DNA of 57,836 bases from contig DROQ01000246.1 in the NCBI GenBank assembly GCA_011321845.1, forward strand, positions 1-57,836, written 5' to 3'. This document shows, in pieces, positions 1 through 7,170 of this stretch (the first letter of the stretch is position 1; each line of letters opens with the position of its first letter). The stretch is from Planctomycetota bacterium (GTDB taxonomy: Bacteria > Planctomycetota > UBA1135 > GCA-002748355). The position numbers and the translations under genes were made by a program. Below the pieces are notes generated by a model. That model did not search any database. It saw only the letters and a list, made by a program, of their open reading frames with translations, and was not told the DNA's origin.

Positions 1-561
1 GATGGCGGGTTCGAGGGTCTTGGGGTCGCGTCCGAGGATGTCGGCGATGCATTGGCGGACTTCGACCTGGACAGGATGGTCGGGATCGAGGTAGTTCGCG
101 AGGGGGGCGCCGAGCTGCTTGGCGCGCAGGAGAAAGCCGCTGTGCTTGCCCGAGCAGTTGTGGTGGCGTCGGCTGGGCTCCTCGCCCCGGGCGACGAGGC
201 GGTCGGCCGCCTTGCGGTCGAGGGGGGGGTGGATGCCGCAGCCCAGGTCATCCAGGGAGAGACCTGCTTTGTGCAGAACGCCGGCGACGGCCTCCACGTG
301 GCGCTCGTCCCCGCCGTGGCTTGCGACGAGGATGGCCCTCTCCCTGGGCTCCAGGCCGAGGCTCTCGAATTCGGGGGAGGAGAAGAGGGGCAGGAGCTGG
401 AGCATCTTCCAGTTGCTCCGGGGAAAGGTCGGCTCGTCCACAGCCCCGAGGCTCACCACGCGCTCTCCCTCCTCGAGGACTACGAAACGGCCCCGGTGCG
501 TCGTCTCCAGCTTTCCACCACGGTCGTTCCAGGTCAGGATGGGGTTGGGCTCTTGGTTCAT
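1..561 (-). CDS. L-asparaginase II, Rhizobium etli type (3' part outside window)
   Basis: The frame is open from an ATG at 561 down to base 1, giving the first 187 residues; the rest lies outside the window. The protein matches the asparaginase II family (PF06089, Rhizobium etli ReAV type), which hydrolyses L-asparagine to aspartate and ammonia and is unrelated to the E. coli enzymes. Visible motifs are FPRSNWK at residues 46-52 (Ser49 and Lys52, equivalent to the ReAV Ser-Lys pair), SHGGDERH at 81-88, and HNCSGKH at 134-140 (Cys136 and Lys139, the zinc-site Cys and Lys). A cytoplasmic location is likely because no signal peptide is seen. It diverges from the nuclease-domain gene that starts at 649. 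The family call is firm; the physiological substrate is inferred. Confidence 0.85.
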   Translation of the reverse strand, partial: MNQEPNPILTWNDRGGKLETTHRGRFVVLEEGERVVSLGAVDEPTFPRSNWKMLQLLPLFSSPEFESLGLEPRERAILVASHGGDERHVEAVAGVLHKAGLSLDDLGCGIHPPLDRKAADRLVARGEEPSRRHHNCSGKHSGFLLRAKQLGAPLANYLDPDHPVQVEVRQCIADILGRDPKTLEPAI

Positions 562-648
562 CGCGTTTGGCCTCTTTGCAAAATTCGGCAAAGAAAGATA
601 ACAGAAACCCACCCTTCTCAAGCCTCTTCTTGGGACTATAAAGCATGC

Positions 649-1059
649 ATGCTCGCTGAAATCCCCGTCGAACTCTCCAAGGTCGAGATCCGGGAACGGT
701 CTCCCCAACAGCTCATCCTCCTCCAGGAGATCGGGGGGGAACGCAAAATCCCCATTGCGATCGGGATCCTGGAAGCCTTCGAGATCGAGCGGAAGCTCCT
801 GGGCTCAGCGGCGCCCCGCCCGATGACCCACGACCTGATGGGCTCCATCCTGGACGCCTTGGATGTCCGCCTGGAACAAATTGTCATCACCGACCTGCGC
901 GATCACACCTTCTTCGCGGCCCTGCACCTCCGGCTCCCCGACGGGGGGACGCAGGTCATCGACGCGAGGCCCTCGGACGCCATCGCCCTGGCGGTCCAGA
1001 AGAAGGCGCCCATGTTCGCCCTGGAGCATGTCCTGGACAAGGTCAACCAGGCGGAGTAG
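649..1059 (+). CDS. Bifunctional nuclease (BFN/DUF151) domain protein
   Basis: This 136-residue protein is almost entirely one BFN/DUF151 domain. It opens with a beta-rich VELSKVEIRE segment and carries the conserved blocks PIAIGILEAFEIERKL (about residues 44-59), MTHDLMGSILDALD, and the family signature DARPSDAIALAVQ near residue 105. Family members have been described as nucleases or appear fused to UVR domains, but their cellular role is mostly unknown. I chose the ATG at 649 because homology begins at once; the open frame upstream is antisense to the asparaginase gene. A second ATG at 645 is out of frame. The neighbouring genes do not indicate a pathway. Confidence 0.85.
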   Translation: MLAEIPVELSKVEIRERSPQQLILLQEIGGERKIPIAIGILEAFEIERKLLGSAAPRPMTHDLMGSILDALDVRLEQIVITDLRDHTFFAALHLRLPDGGTQVIDARPSDAIALAVQKKAPMFALEHVLDKVNQAE

Positions 1060-1399
1060 CGGATCCAAGGGGCCCCGGATCGAAAGGGCGGTCCAAGCCT
1101 GCATCTCCCCTTGCTCACCGCCCCGATTTGGATAGGCCTGTCCAAGAGATCTTCCCCCAAGCACCCATACGAATATCCTGAAACCCCAAATCTTGGACAG
1201 CGAACAAGGGGGGACCGAATTGGGGGGGATCCTTTTTGGGCTGCGAAGTGCGTTCCACAAAGAATGGAAGGAGTTTCAAGGAAGAAGGTCGGCTGATCTT
1301 GGACAGCGCTGCCTCTTCGAGGGCGGATCCGGATCGAAGAGGGGCGGGGCAGGGTAAGGTTGCATCGCCTTGGCCTCTCAGCTATGCCTTGGCGCTCCT
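1060..1399. other. Intergenic region upstream of tRNA-Ser(UGA), with a direct repeat and a hairpin
   Basis: No coding sequence is supported over these 340 bases. The 13-mer ATCTTGGACAGCG occurs twice in direct orientation (1190-1202 and 1296-1308), and an imperfect inverted copy (TGTCCAAGAGAT) lies near 1139-1150. A perfect 9-bp stem, CCTCTTCGA at 1312-1320 with TCGAAGAGG at 1334-1342 and a 13-nt loop, sits about 60 bases before the tRNA. These could be a promoter region with operator-like repeats for the tRNA. No confident -35/-10 pair is visible. Confidence 0.4.
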
Positions 1400-1487
1400 G
1401 GAGGGATGGCAGAGTGGCCGAATGCGCCGGATTTGAAATCCGGTTTGTCGCAAGGCAACGGGGGTTCGAATCCCCCTCCCTCCGCCA
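1400..1487 (+). tRNA. tRNA-Ser (anticodon UGA)
   Basis: A complete class II tRNA. The acceptor stem is GGAGGGA (1400-1406) with TCCCTCC (1477-1483), followed by discriminator G and an encoded CCA (1485-1487). The anticodon stem CCGGA/TCCGG encloses the loop TTTGAAA, which gives anticodon TGA. There is a long variable arm, as expected for serine, and a T-arm GGGGG-TTCGAAT-CCCCC. A run of six T follows directly after CCA (1489-1494) and may help to end transcription. Confidence 0.97.
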
Positions 1488-1943
1488 GTTTTTTCACGCT
1501 CCTTTTTCACGCTCCCCGATGGAGCTGGGAAACCAAGAAAGTCGACCCATCCCATCGACCCGAAAGAGGCCAAATCCCAGACAGCTTGGGCGAACAGCCT
1601 GCCGCTCTGAGGATCCGGAAAAAGGAGGCCTGACCCTGGGGGAATGGGAGGTTTTGAGGAAGCCCACGAAAAAAGGTTCGGACGAAACTCGGACTCCTCC
1701 AAGGGTTTTGGCCGACTTCGCCGAGGACGCCTGAGGCCAGAGCCCTTGGAGGAGTCCGAGGCGGGCGGAGAAAGGGAGAATCCCTGCGGGTCTATGCAGA
1801 CACGACAGCTTTCTTTGAGACGGAGTCCGAGCCGAGAAGAAAAAAGGGGAACCGCGGGGGAGGAAAAGACGAGCCAGGCCTGGGTGGCCCAAGTCCGCTA
1901 AACGGCTAAGGCTCCAAGTGCAACAGGCTGCTAACATCCCCCC
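1488..1943. other. Non-coding region between tRNA-Ser and the beta-helix gene
   Basis: No credible gene lies in these 456 bases. Right after the tRNA there is a tandem 13-bp duplication, TTTTTCACGCTCC, at 1490-1502 and 1503-1515. The long stem-loop annotated separately occupies 1688-1760. A further partial copy of its right arm (GGAGTCCGAGCCGAG) lies at 1822-1836, which suggests that the element was duplicated or eroded here. The last 100 bases before the beta-helix gene show no recognisable promoter or Shine-Dalgarno sequence. Confidence 0.5.
1688..1760 (+). repeat. Long intergenic stem-loop element, copy 1
   Basis: A 26-nt left arm (1688-1713) pairs with a right arm (1735-1760) around a 21-nt loop (1714-1734). 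Read as + strand RNA the stem is continuous: 24 Watson-Crick pairs and two U-G wobbles. A second copy lies at 34420-34520 with the same 21-nt loop apart from a three-base patch. Of the stem positions that differ between the copies, three are double, pair-preserving changes (C-G to A-T, T-A to A-T, A-T to C-G) and two turn a wobble into a Watson-Crick pair. This supports selection on the folded structure. The wobbles would be A-C mismatches on the other strand, so + transcription is favoured. The function is unknown. Confidence 0.7.
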
Positions 1944-3947
1944 ATGCTCTTCAGCTTGATGACCTGCCTGCTGCTGCAGGGCGGGGGAGTGGACCTCTTC
2001 GTCTCCCCCACGGGAACGGAAAGGGCCCAGGGGACGGCCAAGGACCCCCTCGCGCTCCAAGCGGCGATCCAGAGGCTCCGCGAACTTCGCCGGGGAGGCT
2101 TGGACCGGACCATCCGCATCCGCCTGGCTCCCGGGGATTACTTCCTATCGGGGGGTCTCGTCCTGGATCGGGACTGCAGCGGAACAAAACAAGGGCCCAG
2201 CATCCTCCAGGGTAAGGGGGCGAGGCTCCTGGGAGCCATCCCCCTCCCGCTCTCTTGGATCCACAAGGAGCGCGGGCTCTCGGTGATCGACCTCTCCAAG
2301 GCAAGGCTCTCTCCCAGCACCCGGGGAGCGCTCACGCTGCGCCCTCGCGGGATGGGGCGCCCGGCCCGCCCGGTCGCCGCCGAGCTGTTGGACCCCCTGG
2401 GTCCCATGCGCCGCGCCCGCTGGCCCGACCAAGGCTTTGTCCATTTCCGGAGGGTCCTGGATCCGGGCAGCGTCCCCCGCAACCGGATGAGGGACACCCC
2501 CGCCTCCCGGCGCGAGACCGGGCCGCCCCGGGGCGGGGTCTTCGCCTTCGCCCACCCTCGGCTCGCCCAATGGGCCAAGGAGCGACAGGCCTGGGCTTTT
2601 GGTTTCTGGCACTGGGACTGGGCGGACGAGTTGCTCCCCATCGCCCGCATCGACCCCGAGGCGGGCACGATCCACCTGGGACTGCCCCACCGCTACGGGC
2701 TCCGCAAGGGGGGCGCCTTTTACCTCGTCAACCTCCTCTCCGAGCTGGACCGTCCGGGCGAGTTCTACATCGACCCCGAAGGGCAAAAGCTCTTCTTCCT
2801 CCCCAGGACCGAGTCCAAAGGCCCCCTTCTCCTGAGCCTCCTGGCCGAACCCCTGATCCGTATCCGCGGAGGGCGGGACATCCACATCGAAGGCCTCAGG
2901 CTGGAAGCGGTCCGAGGCGACGCTCTCTGCATCGAAGGCGGCAGGAGAAACCGGGTCCTCTCCTGCCTCATCCAAAACACGGGACTTTCCGGCATCAAGA
3001 TCCAAGGGGAGGAGAACCTGGTCCAGGACTGCCTGCTCGAAAACATCGGGGCCTCGGGGATCGAGCTGGCGGGCGGCGACCGGGCCACCCTGCGCCCCGG
3101 GGCCAACGCCGTCATCGGCTGCGAGATCCGGCGTTTCGGGCGGCTCTTCCGCAGCTACCAGCCAGCCATCCGCCTCCACGACGTGGGGCAGATCGTCCGC
3201 AACAACCTCCTCCATCACGGACCCCACTCCGCCCTCATCTTCGACGGCAACGAGCACCGCATCGAGAAGAACGAGATCCACCACGTCCTCCTGGAGACGG
3301 GGGATTGCGGAGCGATCTACACGGGGCGCGACTGGACCCTGCATGGGACCCTGATCCGGTGGAACTTCATCCACGACCTGCCGGGGACGAGCCGCCGCTG
3401 GCAAAACGGGGTCTACCTCGATGACATGGCCAGCGGGATCCGGGTCGAAGGCAACGTCTTTTTTCGCTGCAACAGCGGGATGCTGGTGGGCGGGGGCCGG
3501 GACAACATCGTCGCCTACAACCTTTTCATCGACTCCAAGCTGGGGATCCGCTTCGACCAGCGAGGGGTGAAGTGGATGGCGGGGAAACTCAAGGATCCCC
3601 GGACCTCCACTCTGCACCGAAGGCTGCGGGCGGTTCCCATCGACAGGGAGCCCTGGAAGAGCCGGTATCCCAGTCTCCAGCGCTACTTGAGCGACCGCAT
3701 GGGGAAACCCGTCGGGAGCAAGGTCCTCGGCAACCTGTTTTTCGGGACCAGGCTCGGGACCATCGCCGACCCCAAGACGGTGGAGGTCCGGGGCAACCTC
3801 GTCAAGAAGGGGCGCCCCGGGATCCTGGAGGAGAGATCCGGGAGGGGTCCTCGCTTCAAGGTTCCCAGCTTCGCTCCGGAGGGGGTAGATGGCTTTCCCC
3901 CGATTCCCCTCTCCGAGATCGGGAGGGGCGAGGTCGGGGGGAAGTGA
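1944..3947 (+). CDS. Secreted right-handed parallel beta-helix protein
   Basis: This is a 667-residue protein with a short hydrophobic leader (MLFSLMTCLLLQ), so it is probably exported. The segment after it, DLFVSPTGTERAQGTAKDPL, is the usual opening of secreted pectate-lyase-like folds. Residues from about 300 to 560 hold the beta-helix, seen as repeated IxxxxNxI/V ladder motifs such as RVLSCLIQNTGLSGIKI, ENLVQDCLLENIGASGIEL and RVEGNVFFRCNSGM. An acidic/aromatic cluster around GDCGAIYTGRDW and YLDDMASG resembles polysaccharide-active members, so a role in degrading or binding glycans is plausible but not shown. No Shine-Dalgarno is evident before the ATG at 1944. It follows the stem-loop region. 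Confidence 0.75.
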   Translation: MLFSLMTCLLLQGGGVDLFVSPTGTERAQGTAKDPLALQAAIQRLRELRRGGLDRTIRIRLAPGDYFLSGGLVLDRDCSGTKQGPSILQGKGARLLGAIPLPLSWIHKERGLSVIDLSKARLSPSTRGALTLRPRGMGRPARPVAAELLDPLGPMRRARWPDQGFVHFRRVLDPGSVPRNRMRDTPASRRETGPPRGGVFAFAHPRLAQWAKERQAWAFGFWHWDWADELLPIARIDPEAGTIHLGLPHRYGLRKGGAFYLVNLLSELDRPGEFYIDPEGQKLFFLPRTESKGPLLLSLLAEPLIRIRGGRDIHIEGLRLEAVRGDALCIEGGRRNRVLSCLIQNTGLSGIKIQGEENLVQDCLLENIGASGIELAGGDRATLRPGANAVIGCEIRRFGRLFRSYQPAIRLHDVGQIVRNNLLHHGPHSALIFDGNEHRIEKNEIHHVLLETGDCGAIYTGRDWTLHGTLIRWNFIHDLPGTSRRWQNGVYLDDMASGIRVEGNVFFRCNSGMLVGGGRDNIVAYNLFIDSKLGIRFDQRGVKWMAGKLKDPRTSTLHRRLRAVPIDREPWKSRYPSLQRYLSDRMGKPVGSKVLGNLFFGTRLGTIADPKTVEVRGNLVKKGRPGILEERSGRGPRFKVPSFAPEGVDGFPPIPLSEIGRGEVGGK

Positions 3948-3995
3948 GTTTCGAGATTGGGGGGAGTGGGATTGGGGGGATGGGGGGGGCTGCAT

Positions 3996-4190
3996 GAAAC
4001 GCCTGGAGGCGTTTCCTACACAAAACCCCTGGAGGGGTTTTCTACATAAAACCCCTGGAGGGGTTTTCTACTTGAAACACCTGGAGGTGTTCCCTACCGA
4101 CGTTTTCTACTGGAAACACCTGGAGGTGTTCCCTACGGACGTTTTCTACTGGAAACATCTGGAGGTGTTCCCTACTGGGGTTTTCTACTT
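3996..4190. repeat. Tandem array of six short hairpins on a 13-bp module
   Basis: Six palindromic units start at 3996, 4022, 4048, 4074, 4113 and 4152. Each is a 20-nt hairpin with loop TGGA and an 8-bp stem, usually followed by CTAC. The spacings are 26, 26, 26, 39 and 39, all multiples of 13. Units 1-3 are A-B (A like GAAACACCTGGAG, B like GTGTTCCCTACCG). Units 4-6 are A-B-B', the extra 13-mer being ACGTTTTCTACTG or similar. Stem bases co-vary between units (GCC/GGC, CCC/GGG, ACC/GGT). The array sits between the beta-helix gene and tRNA-Ser(GCU). Confidence 0.9.
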
Positions 4191-4237
4191 TCTGTTGCCG
4201 TGGGGGGGGAAAGGGGTTAGGGTTCCCGCCCGATCGC

Positions 4238-4329
4238 GGAGAGATGGCAGAGTGGCCGAATGCGACGGCTTGCTAAGCCGTTGAGGGGATTTGTCCCCTC
4301 CGGGGGTTCGAATCCCCCTCTCTCCGCCA
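4238..4329 (+). tRNA. tRNA-Ser (anticodon GCU)
   Basis: The acceptor stem is GGAGAGA (4238-4244) with TCTCTCC (4319-4325), then discriminator G and encoded CCA (4327-4329). The anticodon arm ACGGC-TTGCTAA-GCCGT gives anticodon GCT. A long variable arm (GAGGGGATTTGTCCCCTC) and the T-arm GGGGG-TTCGAAT-CCCCC are clear. The D-arm is the same as in the tRNA-Ser(UGA) at 1400, so the two serine tRNAs are probably related by duplication. Confidence 0.97.
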
Positions 4330-4373
4330 CTTTTTCTCTCTGGAGGGCTCCTCCGGGGAGAAGGGATGGGGCG

Positions 4374-4865
4374 ATGCGCATTAGACTTTCTCTTCGATCG
4401 GCTCTTCGATCAGCTTCTCGGCCGATTCTTCGACGGGCCCTGGGGAGCCTGCTCTGTCTCTGGCTTGGGGGATGCGGGGCGGTGGAGGTCGAGCTGGAGA
4501 GCGAGCCGGATCAGGCCCTGGTCCACATCGACGGGCTGCCGATGGCGCGGACACCCTACCGATTTCCCACGCCTTACTATGGCATGATCGATGTCTACGC
4601 CAGCCTCCCCCCCCAGGGGGCCAAGGCCTACCTCCCGGCCCACCACCTGGTTTCGGTTCCCTTGCCTGCGCCCCGGACCTTCTTTCCCTTCGACCTGGTC
4701 TTCGAGGGAGTGCACCGACTGCTGGGGATCCAGCCCAGCCCCAAGGCCCGTCTTGTGCTCAAGCCGGTGGAGATTCCCCCGAGTGCCCTGGGAAAGGCCG
4801 GCGACGAACGGAAGGACGAAGAGGCGCTGATCCAGCGGGCGGAGCAAAGCGCCCTGAGGCGCTAG
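4374..4865 (+). CDS. PEGA-like lipoprotein
   Basis: The protein has 163 residues. An arginine-rich start and hydrophobic stretch end in the lipobox LGGC at about residues 31-34, which predicts a lipoprotein. The mature part VEVELESEPDQALVHIDGLP with a following TPYRF resembles a PEGA repeat (extracytoplasmic beta-domain, typically S-x-P-x-G-A-x-V-x-I-D-G-x-x-x-G-x-T-P). The remainder is not recognised. The start is the ATG at 4374, after the tRNA; the frame is open further upstream but runs through the tRNA. It ends 5 bases before murD, so the two are probably co-transcribed. Function unknown; envelope attachment is likely. Confidence 0.65.
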   Translation: MRIRLSLRSALRSASRPILRRALGSLLCLWLGGCGAVEVELESEPDQALVHIDGLPMARTPYRFPTPYYGMIDVYASLPPQGAKAYLPAHHLVSVPLPAPRTFFPFDLVFEGVHRLLGIQPSPKARLVLKPVEIPPSALGKAGDERKDEEALIQRAEQSALRR

Positions 4866-4870
4866 GCGGA

Positions 4871-6625
4871 ATGGCCCGGCGGGCGGTCGTCTGGGGCCTC
4901 GGGAGGTTTGGAGGAGGCTTGGGGGCGGTCCTCGAGCTGGAGCGGCGAGGCTACGAGGTCGCCATCATGGACGGGGCCTCGCCCGAGAGCCTGGAGGAGA
5001 GCCTGACGGAACTGGAGCGCCGCGGGGGAAGGCGCCCCCGCCCCCTCCTCCCTGAAACTCCCGCTTCCCTCGAGGGCTGCGACCTCCTCATCCTCAACCC
5101 CGCCATCCCCCCCCACCATCCCCTCCTCAAGTATTTGAAGGACCATCCCTTGGAGGTAGGGGACACCCTTTCTCCTCGCGGAAGCCAGCAAGGGGAGGAC
5201 ACCCACCCTCCTCGCAGGAACAAACAAGTCGGGGAAGTGGAGGACACCCATCTTCTTCGCGAATGCCAGCGATTGAGGGACACCCATCCTCACGGAAGCC
5301 AGCAGGGGGGAGACCAGCAAGTGGGGGACACCCATCCTCCTTGCGGGAGCCGGCAAGTGGAGCACCCCCTTTCTCCCCAAAGAAGCCAGGAGATCAACCT
5401 GCTCCTGGAGCGCCTCCCGGCCGAGGGCCCTCCCCGCGTCCTGGCGGTCACGGGCACCAACGGCAAGAGCAGCACCGCCACCCTCCTCCACCAGGCCCTT
5501 GCCGCGCTCGACGGCCCCGCCCTCCTCGGGGGCAACATCGGGACCAGCCTCCTCCTGGACCCCGCCCCCCTGGACGGGGCACGCAACATCGTCCTCGAAC
5601 TTTCCTCCTTCCAATGCGCCCGCCTCCCGCTCGAAGACCAGGCTCCGCGCCTCGACGGCCTCATCCTCACCCCCATCAGCCGCGACCACCTCGGCTGGCA
5701 CGGCGACCTCGAGGCCTACCACCAGGCCAAGCTCCGCAGCCTGGGCGCCTTGCGAAAGGGGACACCCATGGTTTTCGACCCGCGCTGCCCGGTCGGCCGG
5801 CGGGCGGCGGCCCTGGCCGAGGAGCGGGGGCTGCGGCCGGTTCCCGCCTTCACTCCGAGTTCGGCGCCAGGAACCGCCTGGACCTGGCGTTCCGAGGAGC
5901 CGGGGCTGCGACCCGTCCCCTCTGTCACCGGAAGGCTCGGCCTGGACCCGGACGGGGAGCTGCTCCTGGATGGCCGGGTCTTCCTCCCCCGAGGCTGGCC
6001 CTGCCGGGGCCGCTTCCAGAAGGCCAACCTCGGCCTGGTCCTCGCTCTGCTCCTGGCCCTCGGCTTCGACCCCCGAACCGCCCGCCCCAGCCTGGAGACC
6101 TTCGCCGGCCTCCCCCACCGACTCCAGGACCTCGGCAGCCATCAAAGGGTGTCCCTCATCGACAACGGGGTCTCGACGGTGGCGGAGACCAGCCTCTCCG
6201 CCCTGCGCTGCCTGCGGGAAGAACTCCCCGAGGGAGCGGGGATCCACTGGATCGCCGGGGGCAAGCTCAAGGACAAGAGCCTCCGCCCCCACCTCGAGGA
6301 CTGCCTCCCCCTCTGCGCCTCCGCGCACTTTTTCGGGGACGCCGCCAAGGCCCTCAAGGAGGCCATCCGAGTCGCGGGCCCCCTCCATACCCCAACCACC
6401 TTCCAGGACCGCCTCCGCGAGGCCCTGGACCGGGCCTTCGCCCATGCCCGCCCTGGGGACCTCCTCCTCTTCAGCCCGGCCTTCTCCTCCCACGACCAGT
6501 ACCCCAATTTCGAAGCCCGCTGCCAGGACGCGCTGAACTGGTGGAAAGAAAAACGTCGAAAAGAAACGCGCAACCTACAAAATCTTCTGCCAAGGTACGA
6601 TAAGAAGAACCGGGCAGAGCAGTGA
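4871..6625 (+). CDS. murD: UDP-N-acetylmuramoyl-L-alanine--D-glutamate ligase with in-frame repeat insertion
   Basis: Cytoplasmic Mur ligase that adds D-glutamate to UDP-MurNAc-L-Ala in peptidoglycan synthesis. Visible are the N-terminal Rossmann segment (VVWGLGRFGGGL), the ATP loop TGTNGKSS at residues 194-201, GNIG, LELSSFQ, RDHLGWHGDLEAYHQAK, GLPHRL and IAGGK, plus the C-terminal LLFSPAFSSHDQYPNFEARC block. At 584 residues it is about 130 longer than usual. Residues 98-173 are a repeat insertion that splits the linker where HPLEVG should run straight into EINLL. The family motif usually written DS-A-TNPE reads DNGVSTVAET here. Overlaps mcsA by the GTGA junction. Confidence 0.9.
   Translation: MARRAVVWGLGRFGGGLGAVLELERRGYEVAIMDGASPESLEESLTELERRGGRRPRPLLPETPASLEGCDLLILNPAIPPHHPLLKYLKDHPLEVGDTLSPRGSQQGEDTHPPRRNKQVGEVEDTHLLRECQRLRDTHPHGSQQGGDQQVGDTHPPCGSRQVEHPLSPQRSQEINLLLERLPAEGPPRVLAVTGTNGKSSTATLLHQALAALDGPALLGGNIGTSLLLDPAPLDGARNIVLELSSFQCARLPLEDQAPRLDGLILTPISRDHLGWHGDLEAYHQAKLRSLGALRKGTPMVFDPRCPVGRRAAALAEERGLRPVPAFTPSSAPGTAWTWRSEEPGLRPVPSVTGRLGLDPDGELLLDGRVFLPRGWPCRGRFQKANLGLVLALLLALGFDPRTARPSLETFAGLPHRLQDLGSHQRVSLIDNGVSTVAETSLSALRCLREELPEGAGIHWIAGGKLKDKSLRPHLEDCLPLCASAHFFGDAAKALKEAIRVAGPLHTPTTFQDRLREALDRAFAHARPGDLLLFSPAFSSHDQYPNFEARCQDALNWWKEKRRKETRNLQNLLPRYDKKNRAEQ
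5162..5389 (+). repeat. In-frame tandem repeat insertion inside murD
   Basis: About six imperfect units start with GACACC or similar at 5162, 5198, 5243, 5279, 5327 and 5362. The spacings between the first five are 36, 45, 36 and 48 bases, all multiples of three. A typical unit reads GGACACCCATCCTCC, then a short hairpin (CTTGC...GCAAG in unit 5) ending GCCAGCAAG or a variant. Translated, the units give DT(H/L)P-type peptides rich in Gln, Gly and Arg. The flanking murD sequence closes up neatly if the block is removed, so it looks like an inserted and expanded element. Confidence 0.75.
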
Positions 6626-7170
6626 GCGACGTGAACCAGAACAAGTGCCAGATTTGCAACCAGAAGGAAGCGGTGATCCACCGCCTGGAACGGGTGGGCA
6701 GCGAGTGGGTCCAGTGGCATCTCTGCGAGTCCTGCTCGGCCCTCTCCACCAAGCAGCCCCCCAAGGAGGGGCTCCTCGAAAAGCTTGGCGAGAGTTTCGA
6801 CGCCCAGAGCGTCGTCCCCCATCCCAGGCCCCTGGCCGAGGAACAGGAAGAGGACGCCTGCCCCGGCTGCGGAATGACCAAGGAGACCTTCTTCGAGGTC
6901 CGCCGCTTCGGCTGCGCCCGCTGCTACGACACCTTCCTGGACTTCCTCCCCGCCTACCTGGAACGCATCCACGAGGACAACCGCCACATGGGGAAGATCC
7001 CCGGCCGCCCCAAGGGCGAGCCCATCCCTCCCCTGGAGTTGAAACGCCTCCAGGACCGCCTCAACAAGGCTGTCGCCGAGGAGCGCTACGAGGACGCCGC
7101 CCTCTACCGCAACCAGATCCGCAAGCTCCAAGAGAAGGACCCCTCCACCAAGGTCCAGCGAGAAGTCTGA
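6622..7170 (+). CDS. mcsA: McsA-like zinc-finger/UVR protein
   Basis: A 182-residue protein with two zinc-binding regions. The first is CQIC near residue 9 with CESC near 39. The second is CPGC near 80 with CARC near 101. A C-terminal UVR motif (LKRLQDRLNKAVAEERYEDAA) closes the protein. This is the architecture of McsA, the activator of the protein arginine kinase McsB. The start is a GTG at 6622 overlapping the murD stop (GTGA), and the stop overlaps the mcsB ATG (TGATG), so translation of murD, mcsA and mcsB is coupled. No ctsR repressor gene, normally next to mcsA in Firmicutes, is present. Confidence 0.88.
   Translation: MSDVNQNKCQICNQKEAVIHRLERVGSEWVQWHLCESCSALSTKQPPKEGLLEKLGESFDAQSVVPHPRPLAEEQEEDACPGCGMTKETFFEVRRFGCARCYDTFLDFLPAYLERIHEDNRHMGKIPGRPKGEPIPPLELKRLQDRLNKAVAEERYEDAALYRNQIRKLQEKDPSTKVQREV

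Noticed and set aside
1688..1760. The long stem-loop as a simple terminator
   Set aside because: No T run follows the right arm, the loop is long and conserved, and copy 2 has a far longer stem than a terminator needs.
2145..3995. 616-codon minus frame across the beta-helix gene
   Set aside because: Mirror frame of a GC-rich gene; Pro/Asp/Val-rich with no domain or signal peptide.
3996..4190. CRISPR array
   Set aside because: There are no unique spacers: the sequence between hairpins is only 6 bases or a further repeat module, and no cas gene is in the window.
3889..4284. Frame with 13-residue repeats (KHLEVFPTDVFYW) through the hairpin array
   Set aside because: The 39-bp period automatically gives a 13-residue period. 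The frame has no Shine-Dalgarno and runs into the tRNA, and stem co-variation explains the sequence better than coding does.
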